Origin: Parashewanella spongiae
GTDB taxonomy: Bacteria; Pseudomonadota; Gammaproteobacteria; Enterobacterales; Shewanellaceae
NCBI RefSeq assembly: GCF_004358345.1
Contig: NZ_CP037952.1
Span: 248,001-312,000, forward strand
Direction of reading: 5' to 3'
DNA: 64,000 nucleotides
The position numbers and the translations under genes were made by a program. Below the pieces are notes generated by a model. It searched no databases. It was not told where the DNA came from and worked only from the letters and a program-made list of their open reading frames with translations. How positions within the stretch are numbered: the stretch's first letter is position 1; each line of letters starts with the position of its first letter. Below are positions 1 through 9,830 of this stretch, piece after piece.

Positions 1-1
1 A

Positions 2-3000
2 GATATTTCAGAGCGAGAGCAAGGCGCACAAAATGCCTTGAGTCTATTGTTCAGTATTCCGCTTAACCCTGATCAAAATTTCAGTCGTTATATTGTGATT
101 ACGCCGCAATTACCTACTCCAGTATTAAGCGAAAATGGACGTACATTAAATTATTTTGGCTTGTCACCGGACACTCAATACCAAGTGCAAGTGATGGCAG
201 GTCTTGTTGCTGTAAATCAGCAAACTCTGCATCAAGGAAGTCATAAAAGCATTAAGAGCCGCGCGATGTCAGCTATGGTGGGCTTTGAAACTCAAGGTGC
301 GGTTATGGTGCCGGGTAAAGCTGAATCTTTGCCGGTAATTGCCGTCAATGTGCCTGAGGCCGAGTTTAATTTATACCGGGTTAAAAACGACAGCGTTGCT
401 AAGTTTTTCGAGTACGTGAAGTATTACAACATTGAGTCGCTACAAGAGATGCTGACTCATGTTTATACCTCCCGCATTGAAATCAATGATAAAAAAAATG
501 TACGCAATCGGGTGCTACTAGATGTTAATCACTACAAACCGGTTAAAGAGGCTGGGATATATTTTGCGACCTTGGCACGTCCTGGACAATTCAAACCGGA
601 TGCGAAAACTTGGTTCAGTATTTCTGCGATTGGATTACAACTTCGAAAGTATCCAAGTCAAACTCGACTGATTGCCCAAGATATTAACAGTGGTGAGCTG
701 CTGTCTGATGTTGACATTCAGATATTGAATCGAAAATCAAAGCTGTGGGGGAAAGGTAAAACGGATAAAGAGGGCGCTTTTGTTTTTTCTTCAGAACCAA
801 GTGGATCTTACCGACAACGGCCGACATTAATTCTGGCTAAAAAAGACAACCAAACTACAGTACTAGAAGTCCAAGGTGCTGAATTCGACTTGTCAAAGTT
901 TGATGTGTCAGGCCGTCCAACACAATCGGTTGAGTTTTTTGTTTATTCGCCGCGAAATATTTACCGCCCGGGAGAAAAGGTGAATCTCAGCGTACTGAAA
1001 CGAGGAGCAGACGGCGAAAATATTGGTGGGCGCATATACATCGAGCTGCGAAAACCAGACGGGCAAGTTTTTAACCAATGGCAAGTGACCGCCACCGCAG
1101 ATGGCTATTATCAACTTGATATCGCGTTGCCAAATGCGGCCCAACTTGGTCAATGGCAATTTGTGATTAAGACTTCCAAAGCGTCAGATCAAGCTGAACG
1201 TTTTAGGTTCAGTGTTGAAGAATTTTTGCCGGATAGACTGAAACTTAATATCAATCGTGACGACAAAAAGCTTCATAGTTTTGTGAAAGGCCAAACGCCT
1301 ATAGTCGACGTTCAAGGCGATTATTTGTATGGCGCGCCAGCAGCCGGTAATCGATTGGATACCCAAGTGCGCTTAAGCTCATATGTTGAGCCTTTTTCTC
1401 AATGGCCGAAGTTTATGTTTGGTGATAAAGATGCGAAGGCCGATTATCCCATCGACTTACCGACAGCAAAGTTGAATGAAAGAGGGGGGCATCAAACCAA
1501 GCTCTCAACGGATATCGGCCTTAAGCAATGGCAAGTACCCACTGCAATTAATCTGAACTACAGTTTATATGAGAGTGGCGGTCGAGCAGTGAATCGTAGC
1601 ACCCGTCTACTGTATTGGCCAAAAGCTCATTTCGCTGGAGTTAGGCCGTTATTTTCTGACGATCGTGCCAGTCAAAATGAACAGGCCAAATTTGAGCTCA
1701 TCAATACCGATGAAAACGGCAGCTTGGTGGCTGGTAGCGGTAACATAAAATTGTATCGTGAAGAAAAGCAATATTTTTGGAGTTTTACTCAAAGCCGAGG
1801 CTGGCACTATGAAGTTAAAAAGAATGAGTATCTTGCAGCCAGTGATGATGTAAGGTTTTCAACCACATCGCCAGTGTCATTAGCCATGCCCGTCGAATGG
1901 GGACGCTATCGACTCGAAGTCACTAATGTAACCTCTCAAGCAAAAACCATTTATCGTTTTGATGCGGGTAAATCATGGTACGCTAATTGGAATAATAACG
2001 GCATTCATATTCGACCAGACAGAGTGACTTTGGCTCTGGATAAGGCTGCTTATCATGGCGGTGAAACGGCAAAGGTTCGCATTGCGGCACCGACTAATGG
2101 CAAGGCATTGTTATTACTCGAAACGGATACTGTCATCAGTAGTACAATGGTTGAGTTAGCCGATAAACAAGCTGAAGCAAGTTTTACCATCCCCGAAGGT
2201 ATTGGTCGGCACGATGTGTATTTGAGTGCTTTTGTTGTCGCGCCGGGCAGTGACAGCCAGCAAGTCGCGAAACGAAGCTTTGGTGTCATTCCTGTGAAAC
2301 TTGTACGCGAACAACGACAGCTTAGCGTTGATATTGATGTACCTGAATCTTGGCGTCCAAATCAAACGGTTCAGGCTGTGGTTTCTGTCGATAGCAATAA
2401 CACGAAGCAACAACAGAACATCAATGGTGGTGAAATCTATGTGACCTTGTCGGCAGTTGATCAAGGCATACTCAATGTTACAGGATACCGCATTGGCAAC
2501 CCGTTTGATTTCTTTTATCGCCAACATCAATACAGTGCCGTGATCAGAGATATGTTCGACCAAGTATTGAGTTATGATTGGGCGCAGCAAGCGCTTCAGC
2601 GCTGGGGCGGCGATGCTGATCTGACTCGTGGTGGGGCACAGCCTAAAAATCAAGTTCAAATGGTCAGTTTATTCAGTGGCTTGGTCAAAATAAAACAGGG
2701 TAAAGCGCAGATCCCACTGGTTTTACCTCAATTTGAAGGTCAGCTTAAGTTAACAGCAGTGGCTTTTTCTGGGGATCGTTTTGGTAAAGCCGAACAGCAA
2801 GTGAACATTGCCTCCCCCGTTGTGGCCCAGTTAGCTACACCGAAATTTTTAGCCACTAATGACAGCACGCAATTGGCACTGGATTTAGTCAATATGACGG
2901 ATACAGAGCAGCAGATCGATCTAGCCATATCCACCTCTGGCGCGGTAGCGACATTAGCCGTCACAGATCCCCTTAAGTTTTCGTTAGCGCCTAACGTCAA

Positions 3001-4744
3001 ACAAACCATCAAAATGCGAATGCTTGCAGACACTCAAGCTGGAACCGCTAACATAAACGCTGAGATTAAAATCAATCATGAGACCCTTAAGCGACATTGG
3101 AGTATTGGGGTTCGGCAGCCTCAGCCCGCTATTTACCAACAAAATATTGCTGCGATTGGTGCAGGTGGTGGTGTTGAAATCGACAGGAAAGAATTTTCCG
3201 ACTTTATTCCCGAATCCGTAGAGCTGCAATTGCAAGTGGCGAGTCAACCAGAGCTAAGTACGGCTGAAAACTGGCGATACTTAAATCAATACCCTTACGC
3301 TTGTTTGGAGCAAACGGCCAGTAAAACCAACCCAATAGCTGCAGCTGCATTTGCCCATGTGGATACGAGCCGTTTTAAACAAGATGAAACAACAAGTGAA
3401 AATGCGAGTTCATCTTTGTCTTCTTCGCAAAAAGTCACTGATGGAATGAATCGTTTTGCCGAATTGCAGTTGGCGAACGGCGGTTTTGCCTTGTGGTCGG
3501 CAGATGGTGCTGAGGAGCATTGGTTAACGGCTTATGCCACAGAGACCTTAATACAATTGGCGCAGGCAGGTTATTCCGTGCCGAATAATTTGCTCAGTCG
3601 AGCTCAAAAACGCTTACAAACTTATATAAATGCTCGTTCCCCTTTGTACGTGCGTCACTGGAGCCAAGCACCTTCTCATTATCAATTGGCTTACAAAACC
3701 TATGCCGCCTACTTGTTAGCGCAAAGCGGAAAGGTCGCGTTAGGTCCTTTGCGCGATATTGCTGAACGTGAACTGAATAATGCTCAATCACCACTGCAAG
3801 GCGTACAACTTGGTTTAGCGATGATGTATTCAGGTAGTAAAGCAGAAGGTGAGAAAATTATTGCTAAAGCACTTAAAAAACATCGTCATACCAGCATATA
3901 TTTAGGGGATTACGGCAGCGTTATTCGTGATGAGGCAATGCTCATCCATGCATTGATCAGCGCCGATGTCATGGTACAAAAGGCGATGGAACGTTTGCTT
4001 GATCTGCAAACCTTGCTCAATCGCGCTAGTTATTTAAGCACACAAGAGCGCAGTAGCTTATTTCGCTTATCCATGATCTTAGAGCAACAAGCTACAGCCG
4101 ATGATTGGCATGGGGAGCTTCAAGTTGGGACAAATAAGCAACAAATAAAACAGGCTGGCCGCTATTTGAAAACACTGGCTGTTGAAGCTGAAAGTGAGCC
4201 GATCCGTTTTATCAATCAAACCGATAATAGTTTGTTCGCGGGCTTTATTTATAGCGGGGTACGCAAACAACCACAGTTTGAACTTAACCGCGGCATTAAA
4301 GTCCGCACTCGTCATTATTTGCTTAAATCTGGAATGGCGTCAGCCCTTGAGGATCTATCTGATCTGCATATTGGAGACTTGGTATTGACTCGGGTTAACA
4401 TGCAGTCAAACGAGCGGATCTCGGATGCCCTTTTGGTCAATTTGATGCCTGCAGGGCTGGAGTTAGAGAATCAAAATCTTGAACATGCTTTAAAGCTATC
4501 CAATCTGACAATTGACGGTAAATACATTAAGAATAATGCTAATATTGAGTACCAAGCCTTCCGAGATGATCGTTATGTGGCGGCGTTGGATCTACCTAAA
4601 GGTACAGAGCAAACTCTTTATTTTATTTCGCGCGCAGTAAATCCTGGCGTATATCAAGTGCCACCGGCTCTGGTTGAGTCCATGTATCGACCACAGCTAC
4701 GAGGAATTGGTAATCATTATCAAGCCTTAAAAGTTATGGAGTAA
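2..4744 (+). CDS. yfhM: Alpha-2-macroglobulin family protein, 5' end outside window
   Basis: Large bacterial alpha-2-macroglobulin, thought to act in the periplasm as a protease trap beside penicillin-binding protein 1C. The frame is open to the left edge with no stop, so the true start, signal peptide and lipobox lie outside. About 1,580 codons are present against about 1,650 in E. coli YfhM. The thioester motif CLEQ, within PYACLEQTAS, starts at about residue 1089 counted from the in-frame TTG at 38. It is followed by an alpha-helical toroid segment ('ANGGFALWSADG', 'EEHWLTAYATE') and the usual YfhM end ('VPPALVESMYRPQLRG'). Macroglobulin-type beta domains fill the first 1,000 residues ('VYSPRNIYRPGEKV'). 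pbpC starts 8 bases after the stop, so the two are probably one transcript, as in E. coli and many proteobacteria. Family identity is sure; the start is not visible. Confidence 0.93.
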   Translation, partial: DISEREQGAQNALSLLFSIPLNPDQNFSRYIVITPQLPTPVLSENGRTLNYFGLSPDTQYQVQVMAGLVAVNQQTLHQGSHKSIKSRAMSAMVGFETQGAVMVPGKAESLPVIAVNVPEAEFNLYRVKNDSVAKFFEYVKYYNIESLQEMLTHVYTSRIEINDKKNVRNRVLLDVNHYKPVKEAGIYFATLARPGQFKPDAKTWFSISAIGLQLRKYPSQTRLIAQDINSGELLSDVDIQILNRKSKLWGKGKTDKEGAFVFSSEPSGSYRQRPTLILAKKDNQTTVLEVQGAEFDLSKFDVSGRPTQSVEFFVYSPRNIYRPGEKVNLSVLKRGADGENIGGRIYIELRKPDGQVFNQWQVTATADGYYQLDIALPNAAQLGQWQFVIKTSKASDQAERFRFSVEEFLPDRLKLNINRDDKKLHSFVKGQTPIVDVQGDYLYGAPAAGNRLDTQVRLSSYVEPFSQWPKFMFGDKDAKADYPIDLPTAKLNERGGHQTKLSTDIGLKQWQVPTAINLNYSLYESGGRAVNRSTRLLYWPKAHFAGVRPLFSDDRASQNEQAKFELINTDENGSLVAGSGNIKLYREEKQYFWSFTQSRGWHYEVKKNEYLAASDDVRFSTTSPVSLAMPVEWGRYRLEVTNVTSQAKTIYRFDAGKSWYANWNNNGIHIRPDRVTLALDKAAYHGGETAKVRIAAPTNGKALLLLETDTVISSTMVELADKQAEASFTIPEGIGRHDVYLSAFVVAPGSDSQQVAKRSFGVIPVKLVREQRQLSVDIDVPESWRPNQTVQAVVSVDSNNTKQQQNINGGEIYVTLSAVDQGILNVTGYRIGNPFDFFYRQHQYSAVIRDMFDQVLSYDWAQQALQRWGGDADLTRGGAQPKNQVQMVSLFSGLVKIKQGKAQIPLVLPQFEGQLKLTAVAFSGDRFGKAEQQVNIASPVVAQLATPKFLATNDSTQLALDLVNMTDTEQQIDLAISTSGAVATLAVTDPLKFSLAPNVKQTIKMRMLADTQAGTANINAEIKINHETLKRHWSIGVRQPQPAIYQQNIAAIGAGGGVEIDRKEFSDFIPESVELQLQVASQPELSTAENWRYLNQYPYACLEQTASKTNPIAAAAFAHVDTSRFKQDETTSENASSSLSSSQKVTDGMNRFAELQLANGGFALWSADGAEEHWLTAYATETLIQLAQAGYSVPNNLLSRAQKRLQTYINARSPLYVRHWSQAPSHYQLAYKTYAAYLLAQSGKVALGPLRDIAERELNNAQSPLQGVQLGLAMMYSGSKAEGEKIIAKALKKHRHTSIYLGDYGSVIRDEAMLIHALISADVMVQKAMERLLDLQTLLNRASYLSTQERSSLFRLSMILEQQATADDWHGELQVGTNKQQIKQAGRYLKTLAVEAESEPIRFINQTDNSLFAGFIYSGVRKQPQFELNRGIKVRTRHYLLKSGMASALEDLSDLHIGDLVLTRVNMQSNERISDALLVNLMPAGLELENQNLEHALKLSNLTIDGKYIKNNANIEYQAFRDDRYVAALDLPKGTEQTLYFISRAVNPGVYQVPPALVESMYRPQLRGIGNHYQALKVME

Positions 4745-4752
4745 GCCAGATT

Positions 4753-7173
4753 TTGTTTGCGGTATTGAAGAGGGATTGGCTAAAGCGCGTTATTTTATTG
4801 ATTGTCATCACTCTTGGCCTAGGCATGGGGGCATTCGTCATTGCCGACTGGTTGTGGCCGTTGCAAGGAGTGCCTGTCACGGCAAACAATGAAACTTCTA
4901 CAGATGCGTCGCTGGTGGTTGGTGGAAAAGGGACACCTTTGCGGGCATTTTCTGATCCTCAGGGGATCTGGCGTTACCCCATTCGGGTTGACCAAGTATC
5001 CGATGACTATTTGCAAGCTTTATTGGGTTACGAAGATAGATTTTACTACTACCATTTTGGCATTAACCCTGCGAGTCTTTCACGTGCGGCGTGGCAATGG
5101 TTACGACACGGTAAAGTGGTGTCAGGAGGCTCTACACTGACCATGCAAGTAGCGAGAATATTCTATCCTCATGCTCGCACCATAAGCGGCAAATTGTATC
5201 AAATGTTTCGTGCTTTGCAGCTTGAGTGGCACTTTTCAAAACAACAAATTTTAACGCTTTACATTAATTATGCACCTTATGGCGGTACGATTCAGGGGGT
5301 ACAAGCAGCCAGCCTGCAATATCTGCAAAAAAATGCCTCAGAGCTTCGTCCCGCCGAAGCAGCATTGTTAGCTATTCTACCTCAAGCGCCTTCTCGATTG
5401 CGGCCAGACAGACACCCAAAGCGTGCACAACAAGCCAGAGACAAGCTGCTAGATAGATTAAAAAAATTCAACCTTTGGTCTTTAAATAAAGTGAACCGAG
5501 CCAAGCAAGAGTCGGTAGCCGTTTGGCCTTTATTTCGTCCGATGCAAGCGCCTATTTTGGCGCAGCGCCTGAAACAACAATATCCACAGCGCTCCGTTAT
5601 TCAAACCTATATTGATGAAAACTTACAGTACTGGTTAACTGATTATGTAAAATCGTATGCCAAGGCGCAGGGAAAAGAGATCTCAACTGCCGTCTTAGTG
5701 GTGGAAAACCAAAGTCACCGAATAAAAGCCTACCTCGGATCAGCGGATTTTTTAGATACGACCCGAGCTGGGCAGGTCGATATGATCACGGCGCTGCGAT
5801 CACCGGGTTCAACCTTGAAACCTCTGTTATATGGGCTGAGTTTGGATGATAATTTGATCCACTCGCAATCATTAATGGCCGATGTTCCTCGAGTGAATAG
5901 CCAGTATAAACCGCAGAATTTTTCAAAAGGGTTCAGCGGGCCTGTTTCAATCTCAGAAGCTTTGCAACGTTCCCTTAATTTGCCATTCGTACAATTGATA
6001 GAAGCCTACGGAGAGCAAAAATTTGCCAATGAATTAGCTCATGTAGGACAAACTCTTACCCTCCCATCAGGGGTACCAAATAGCGCGATGATTTTAGGTG
6101 GCGTGGGTATTAATTTACAAAAATTAGTTAGTTTGTACTCGTCGTTAGCGAATAAAGGCAAGGTGTATCCCTTGCAATTTACTCGTAATGAAAAAAAACG
6201 TGAAGGGCGATCTTTGATGAGTGAAGCTGCGGCGTGGATCACTTACCAGACCTTATTAGGGGTTAAACCTCCGACAACACAAGTAGGGTTATCAGCAGAG
6301 TTAGCACCTAAGATTGCATGGAAGACAGGAACCTCATTCGGTAATCGTGATGTATGGGCGATTGGAGTTACGGCGAATTATACCGTCGGGGTGTGGCTTG
6401 GTCGCCCAGATGGCAAACCAATGGCAGATAAATTAGGCGCGACAACAGCTGGACCAATGCTATTTTCAGTATTTCAGCGCTTGGTTAGTAGTAATGAAAA
6501 TAAGGTTAAGCATATTGAGCAGCCAGCATCAGTAATTGAAACTAGGATTTGTTGGCCCGACGGACGTGATCAAAAAATGGTGAAGCAAGGATGTGATAAA
6601 CAACAGACAGCGTGGACCATAAATGGCGTCACCCCAAGAACGTTAAATGTTGATGGCAAAGATGGTTTCTTTAATCCTGAAATGCATGCCGTAATTGATG
6701 AAATTTCTGGAATGAGGCTCGACAGGTTTTGCCAGCCGCTACAAGAAAAGGGCATGCATACTCGTTTAACTGAATCAAAGTCGGTCTATCTATGGCCAGC
6801 GGCATTAGAATCATGGTTGCCTCAGTCATTGAAACAAACGAGTAAATTACCGCCTTATTCATCTAAGTGCTTAGTGCAAGCTTCAGTAGATCAGCAATTG
6901 AGAATTGTTGGTGCAGAAGACGGGCAGTGGTTTAAACTCCCTACATCTAACACAATTTCTAATTATGATATTGCGATGGATATAAGGCTCGAAGTTGAAG
7001 GCGCAACTGGCACAGTTGAATGGTATTTCAATGGTAATATCATTTATTCGAATGATACCTACACAAAGCGTGGTAATAAGCTTCAGCTCAAACAATTACA
7101 CCTAGGGAAAAACCAAATTATCGCTGTGGATAAACTGGGTGCGATTGGAAAGGTAAATTTATTTAGTAAATAA
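4753..7173 (+). CDS. pbpC: Penicillin-binding protein 1C (glycosyltransferase/transpeptidase)
   Basis: Bifunctional inner-membrane peptidoglycan synthase, 806 aa. A short cytoplasmic tail and one membrane helix (about residues 12-33) precede a GT51 glycosyltransferase domain with motifs EDRFYYYHFG (catalytic Glu94), GGSTLTMQVAR, ALQLEWHFSKQQIL and RPAEAALLAILPQAPSRLRP. The transpeptidase domain shows SxxK as STLK (Ser353, Lys356), SLN, and KTGTS (from Lys524). The C-terminal ~90 residues match the small beta domain typical of PBP1C (BiPBP_C). The TTG at 4753 is taken as the start: GGAG overlaps the yfhM stop about 11 bases upstream and gives a complete N-terminal anchor. The later in-frame Met falls inside the membrane helix. 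It directly follows yfhM, the usual pairing, suggesting that cell-wall repair and protease inhibition are linked. Confidence 0.95.
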   Translation: MFAVLKRDWLKRVILLIVITLGLGMGAFVIADWLWPLQGVPVTANNETSTDASLVVGGKGTPLRAFSDPQGIWRYPIRVDQVSDDYLQALLGYEDRFYYYHFGINPASLSRAAWQWLRHGKVVSGGSTLTMQVARIFYPHARTISGKLYQMFRALQLEWHFSKQQILTLYINYAPYGGTIQGVQAASLQYLQKNASELRPAEAALLAILPQAPSRLRPDRHPKRAQQARDKLLDRLKKFNLWSLNKVNRAKQESVAVWPLFRPMQAPILAQRLKQQYPQRSVIQTYIDENLQYWLTDYVKSYAKAQGKEISTAVLVVENQSHRIKAYLGSADFLDTTRAGQVDMITALRSPGSTLKPLLYGLSLDDNLIHSQSLMADVPRVNSQYKPQNFSKGFSGPVSISEALQRSLNLPFVQLIEAYGEQKFANELAHVGQTLTLPSGVPNSAMILGGVGINLQKLVSLYSSLANKGKVYPLQFTRNEKKREGRSLMSEAAAWITYQTLLGVKPPTTQVGLSAELAPKIAWKTGTSFGNRDVWAIGVTANYTVGVWLGRPDGKPMADKLGATTAGPMLFSVFQRLVSSNENKVKHIEQPASVIETRICWPDGRDQKMVKQGCDKQQTAWTINGVTPRTLNVDGKDGFFNPEMHAVIDEISGMRLDRFCQPLQEKGMHTRLTESKSVYLWPAALESWLPQSLKQTSKLPPYSSKCLVQASVDQQLRIVGAEDGQWFKLPTSNTISNYDIAMDIRLEVEGATGTVEWYFNGNIIYSNDTYTKRGNKLQLKQLHLGKNQIIAVDKLGAIGKVNLFSK

Positions 7174-7190
7174 TTCCTCGTTATGCCTTC

Positions 7191-7443
7191 TTATACCAAT
7201 TACAATAATTAAATGCTCAATTCAGAGCTATGTAAGTACCTGACCATAGGTTTCTTAAGATTTTCTAGTGCCCAGTTTAAGTACTCTACGGTGTTGCAAC
7301 TTCGGTTACATAGCTACGGCTATGCGCCCTACATTGCGTCTTGTATAGCACTAAACCTGAGCATAGTAATTATCAAAGAACTTATCGGCAGGTACTTAAT
7401 TATACCAATTACAGTAATTAAATAACCAACTCAGAGCTATGTA
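7191..7443. repeat. Direct duplication of repeat F (TTATACCAATTACARTAATTAAAT unit) around a 166-bp inverted-repeat segment
   Basis: A unit of roughly 43 bp begins TTATACCAATTACA, continues with R-TAATTAAAT and ends TCAGAGCTATGTA. It occurs at 7191-7233 and again at 7400-7443. The segment between (7233-7398) has 10-bp inverted ends, TAAGTACCTG and CAGGTACTTA, and a small internal hairpin (CATAGCTACGGCTATG). The layout looks like a miniature inverted-repeat element flanked by duplicated repeat F. A 70-codon frame across it is not supported as a gene. The same F core returns inverted at 9811-9830 and as a palindrome at 56021-56046. Confidence 0.6.
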
Positions 7444-7479
7444 TGTGTTCAAAGTACAAGTGAAATTGATGAAGACATA

Positions 7480-7644
7480 GTTATTATCGACATACAAAAC
7501 TGTCGTTACTTCGTTTCCAAATAAGAAAACGATAACGCAGCAGAAATGACCAATTTACGCTGTCTTCGATGCTTTTGAGCATTCACTGTTCTGTGTTGTG
7601 ACCAGCTCACTTAGATGGCTAAGCATCACTGCTCACGCCTTGAA
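7480..7644 (+). repeat. Repeat B, partial copy
   Basis: This stretch is nearly the same as 17235-17419. Both share GTTATTATCGACATAC, then ACTGTCGTTACTTCG, and later GAGCATTCACTGTTCTG and CACGCCTTGAAC. The copy at 17159-17472 has both ends; this one has lost its right end exactly where repeat A begins at 7645, and its left end is replaced by repeat F sequence. It is non-coding. Confidence 0.75.
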
Positions 7645-7877
7645 CCTAAAAACATCAGTTGAACGCTGAGTATATGAGTAACTGTTTGAGCAATATGATG
7701 ATTTTATCATCATGGCTTTCACCCAATGAGTGAAGTGCTCTACGCTCACAAGCTTGCTCAAATGACTGCTATCTGCGTTGTAACTTTTGCAAGTAGAATA
7801 ACTACTTGCTGCAAGCTACGCCTTACTATCAGCCATTTTTTCTACGCTTGAGAACGCAGTCAACTGATGTTTCTAGG
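7645..7877. repeat. Repeat A (233-bp miniature inverted-repeat element), copy 1
   Basis: The ends are imperfect inverted repeats: CCTAAAAACATCAGTTGA on the left, and CCTAGAAACATCAGTTGA on the complement of the right. An internal hairpin, GCAAGTAG-AATAA-CTACTTGC, sits in the right half. Full-length relatives lie at 28086-28318 and 42580-42813. This copy interrupts repeat B at GAAC. Unlike the other copies it has no matching 5-bp flanks (TTGAA left, GAGCG right), so one flank was probably rearranged after insertion. There is no coding capacity. Confidence 0.85.
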
Positions 7878-9810
7878 GAGCGCCACGAAGCGCTTTATTC
7901 TGTTGCGGGATTTGTCTCAACGTATACGCAGCCAAGCGATTACATGGCCATAAACCAGAGACAGCAACGTTATTATTTATAATAAGTCCATCAGGTTGAA
8001 ACGTACCTGACGGGATAATTACCAGTTCATCCCGAAATCTGACGGGCATGCATAATGGGTAACCGCTATGACATGAAGCCCTGTGACAAAGGCCCTGAAT
8101 AAAGGTTGAGATGCAATGTAGGCCGCAGCATCAAGCGAATTCAGTTAAGCGTCGTAAATCAAAAAATGAAGATGGGGAGTCTTTCCTAGTTGACGAACCC
8201 TGACACAAACAGAGAAGCAACTGGTAAATGCATCTGTTTGATCTTCCGGCGTAATATGAAGTGGCATGTATTGAAGGAAATAAAGTGAACGTGGGAGAGC
8301 CTGAGTGTTGGAAGGTAGTGACTTCCACTATCCGAATATAAGGTAAACCGAAATTTCAGATAGGGCGCTCAGGCAGTCGGATGAGCCCATAGTACCGTTA
8401 ACCGTGAAGACAACATAACTTTACATCAGGGAAGGGGCTCAGTGTTACACCCGTTTTTTAACGTAACTTTTGAGGTGAAATTGCCATATGGCTAACACTC
8501 CAGTAAATATCAGAATATTACAGCGAAAACTTTACTTACGCTCAAAGCTTAACTCGGAGCTACGATTTTACAGCTTGTACGATAAACTCAGTCGCCTAGA
8601 TATACTCGAAGAAGCCTATCGACGATGCAAAGCCAATAAAGGCGGAGCAGGAATTGATGGCATCACATTCAGTTATCTAGAGCAGCAAAAGAAAGTCGTT
8701 GCGCTGTTAAAAGAAATTCAAACTCAATTACAACAGAAAAACTATCGACCTAGCCCAGTCAAACGAGTAGAAATACTCAAAGACAACGGCAAAACGCGGA
8801 AACTTGGGATCCCGATAATCAGTGACAGAATTGTGCAAATGGCGATGACAATAGTGATGCAACCCGTCTACGAACCTCATTTACATGAACACAGTTATGG
8901 TTATCGTCCATGTCGAAGCGCCCAGCAAGCGGTAAAAGTCATTGAAATGAGCCTAAAACAAGGCTATCAGCACGTACTTGATGCTGACTTGAGCGCCTAT
9001 TTCGATACCATCCCGCACGCTAAGTTGATGGCAAAAGTAGAAAGGCGAATAAGCGACAGCAGCTTTCTGAGTTTACTGAAAAGCTTTATCAAAGCGCCCA
9101 TCAGCATAGAGACGGTCAACGGGAAATGGCGAATAGAAGCAAGCCGATGTGGCACTCCGCAAGGCGGAGTTATCTCTCCACTACTGGCTAACATCTATCT
9201 CAACGATTTCTGTTTGAAAATACACGAAAAAACACCGTGTAAAATCGTTACCTATGCAGATGATTTTGTTGTACTTCATAAGCAAACCTACACACAAGAG
9301 CAACTGGACTGGATAACACAGCAATTAAGTGATGAAGGTCTGAAGCTAAATCAAAGTAAAACCCACTGTGTGGATATGGGAAAGCTGATGAATGAGTTTG
9401 ATTTCCTCGGTTTTAACTTTCAACGGATCACAGGCCTCATCAAAGGCACCAGTTACATCAAGATACAGGCGTCTAAGAAGAGCCAAACAAAGCTGAAAAA
9501 TAAAATCAGAGACATAGTGAAACACCGAACCTCAAATACACTTGGCGTACTGATAAATAAGGTTAATCAAGTTCTGAGGGGATGGAAACACTATTTTGGT
9601 GGGATAGGTTATCCCAGAGGTGTATTTTTCAGAATAAATGGATTTGTAGTAAACCGGTTCTATCGCTGGCATCGTCGCTTAAGTCAACGTCGAAGCAAGT
9701 ATCTATCACGAGGTGCTTACGAAAAATTACGCCAAGCTGGTCTTGAGTATTTACCCACGACAAGATGATAAGCAAAGTGAAGGGGCTGAGAGAAGTGTAA
9801 CAACAGACCC
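7878..9810 (+). mobile_element. Group II intron-like retroelement (boundaries uncertain, domain V not found)
   Basis: About 600 bases of non-coding, probably structured sequence precede a reverse transcriptase/maturase gene. The leader holds many short stems and the segment AGTCGGATGAGCCCATAGTA (8377-8396), which resembles the stretch upstream of the ORF in many bacterial group II introns. A 5-bp hairpin (AGCGC/GCGCT, about 7879-7894) near the left edge is the kind of site used by IIC introns. I see no GUGYG 5' end. In the ~40 bases between the ORF stop and repeat F (9811) I see no 34-nt domain V with its AGC triad. Both ends are therefore estimates, and the element may be truncated. Confidence 0.5.
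8488..9768 (+). CDS. ltrA: Group II intron-type reverse transcriptase/maturase
   Basis: 426-aa RNA-directed DNA polymerase of the group II intron family. RT blocks in order: KANKGGAGIDGIT (about 48-60), GKTRKLGIPIISDRIVQMA, HEHSYGYRPCRSAQQAV, DADLSAYFDTIPH (about 165-177), GTPQGGVISPLLANIYLND (222-240), and the catalytic YADD at 256-259. The maturase (X) domain follows, with GWKHYFGG near residue 367 and a basic C-terminus (RWHRRLSQRRSKYLSRG). There is no HNH endonuclease domain, as in small IIC-type proteins. All catalytic residues are present, so the enzyme looks intact even though the flanking ribozyme seems incomplete. The ATG at 8488 has only a weak upstream ribosome site (GAGG, 15-18 bases away). 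Confidence 0.92.
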   Translation: MANTPVNIRILQRKLYLRSKLNSELRFYSLYDKLSRLDILEEAYRRCKANKGGAGIDGITFSYLEQQKKVVALLKEIQTQLQQKNYRPSPVKRVEILKDNGKTRKLGIPIISDRIVQMAMTIVMQPVYEPHLHEHSYGYRPCRSAQQAVKVIEMSLKQGYQHVLDADLSAYFDTIPHAKLMAKVERRISDSSFLSLLKSFIKAPISIETVNGKWRIEASRCGTPQGGVISPLLANIYLNDFCLKIHEKTPCKIVTYADDFVVLHKQTYTQEQLDWITQQLSDEGLKLNQSKTHCVDMGKLMNEFDFLGFNFQRITGLIKGTSYIKIQASKKSQTKLKNKIRDIVKHRTSNTLGVLINKVNQVLRGWKHYFGGIGYPRGVFFRINGFVVNRFYRWHRRLSQRRSKYLSRGAYEKLRQAGLEYLPTTR

Positions 9811-9830
9811 TAATTACTGTAATTGGTATT
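9811..9830 (-). repeat. Repeat F core, inverted copy
   Basis: TAATTACTGTAATTGGTATT is the reverse complement of the F core at 7400-7420. The reverse transcriptase element and repeats A and B therefore lie between oppositely oriented F copies. Confidence 0.7.

Noticed and set aside
2-37. Start of yfhM at the TTG at 38
   Set aside because: The frame is open to the window edge and family members have a signal peptide plus ~50 more residues upstream; the gene is truncated by the window.
7213-7425. 70-codon frame on the plus strand
   Set aside because: It consists wholly of repeat F and inverted-repeat sequence, without ribosome site or homology.
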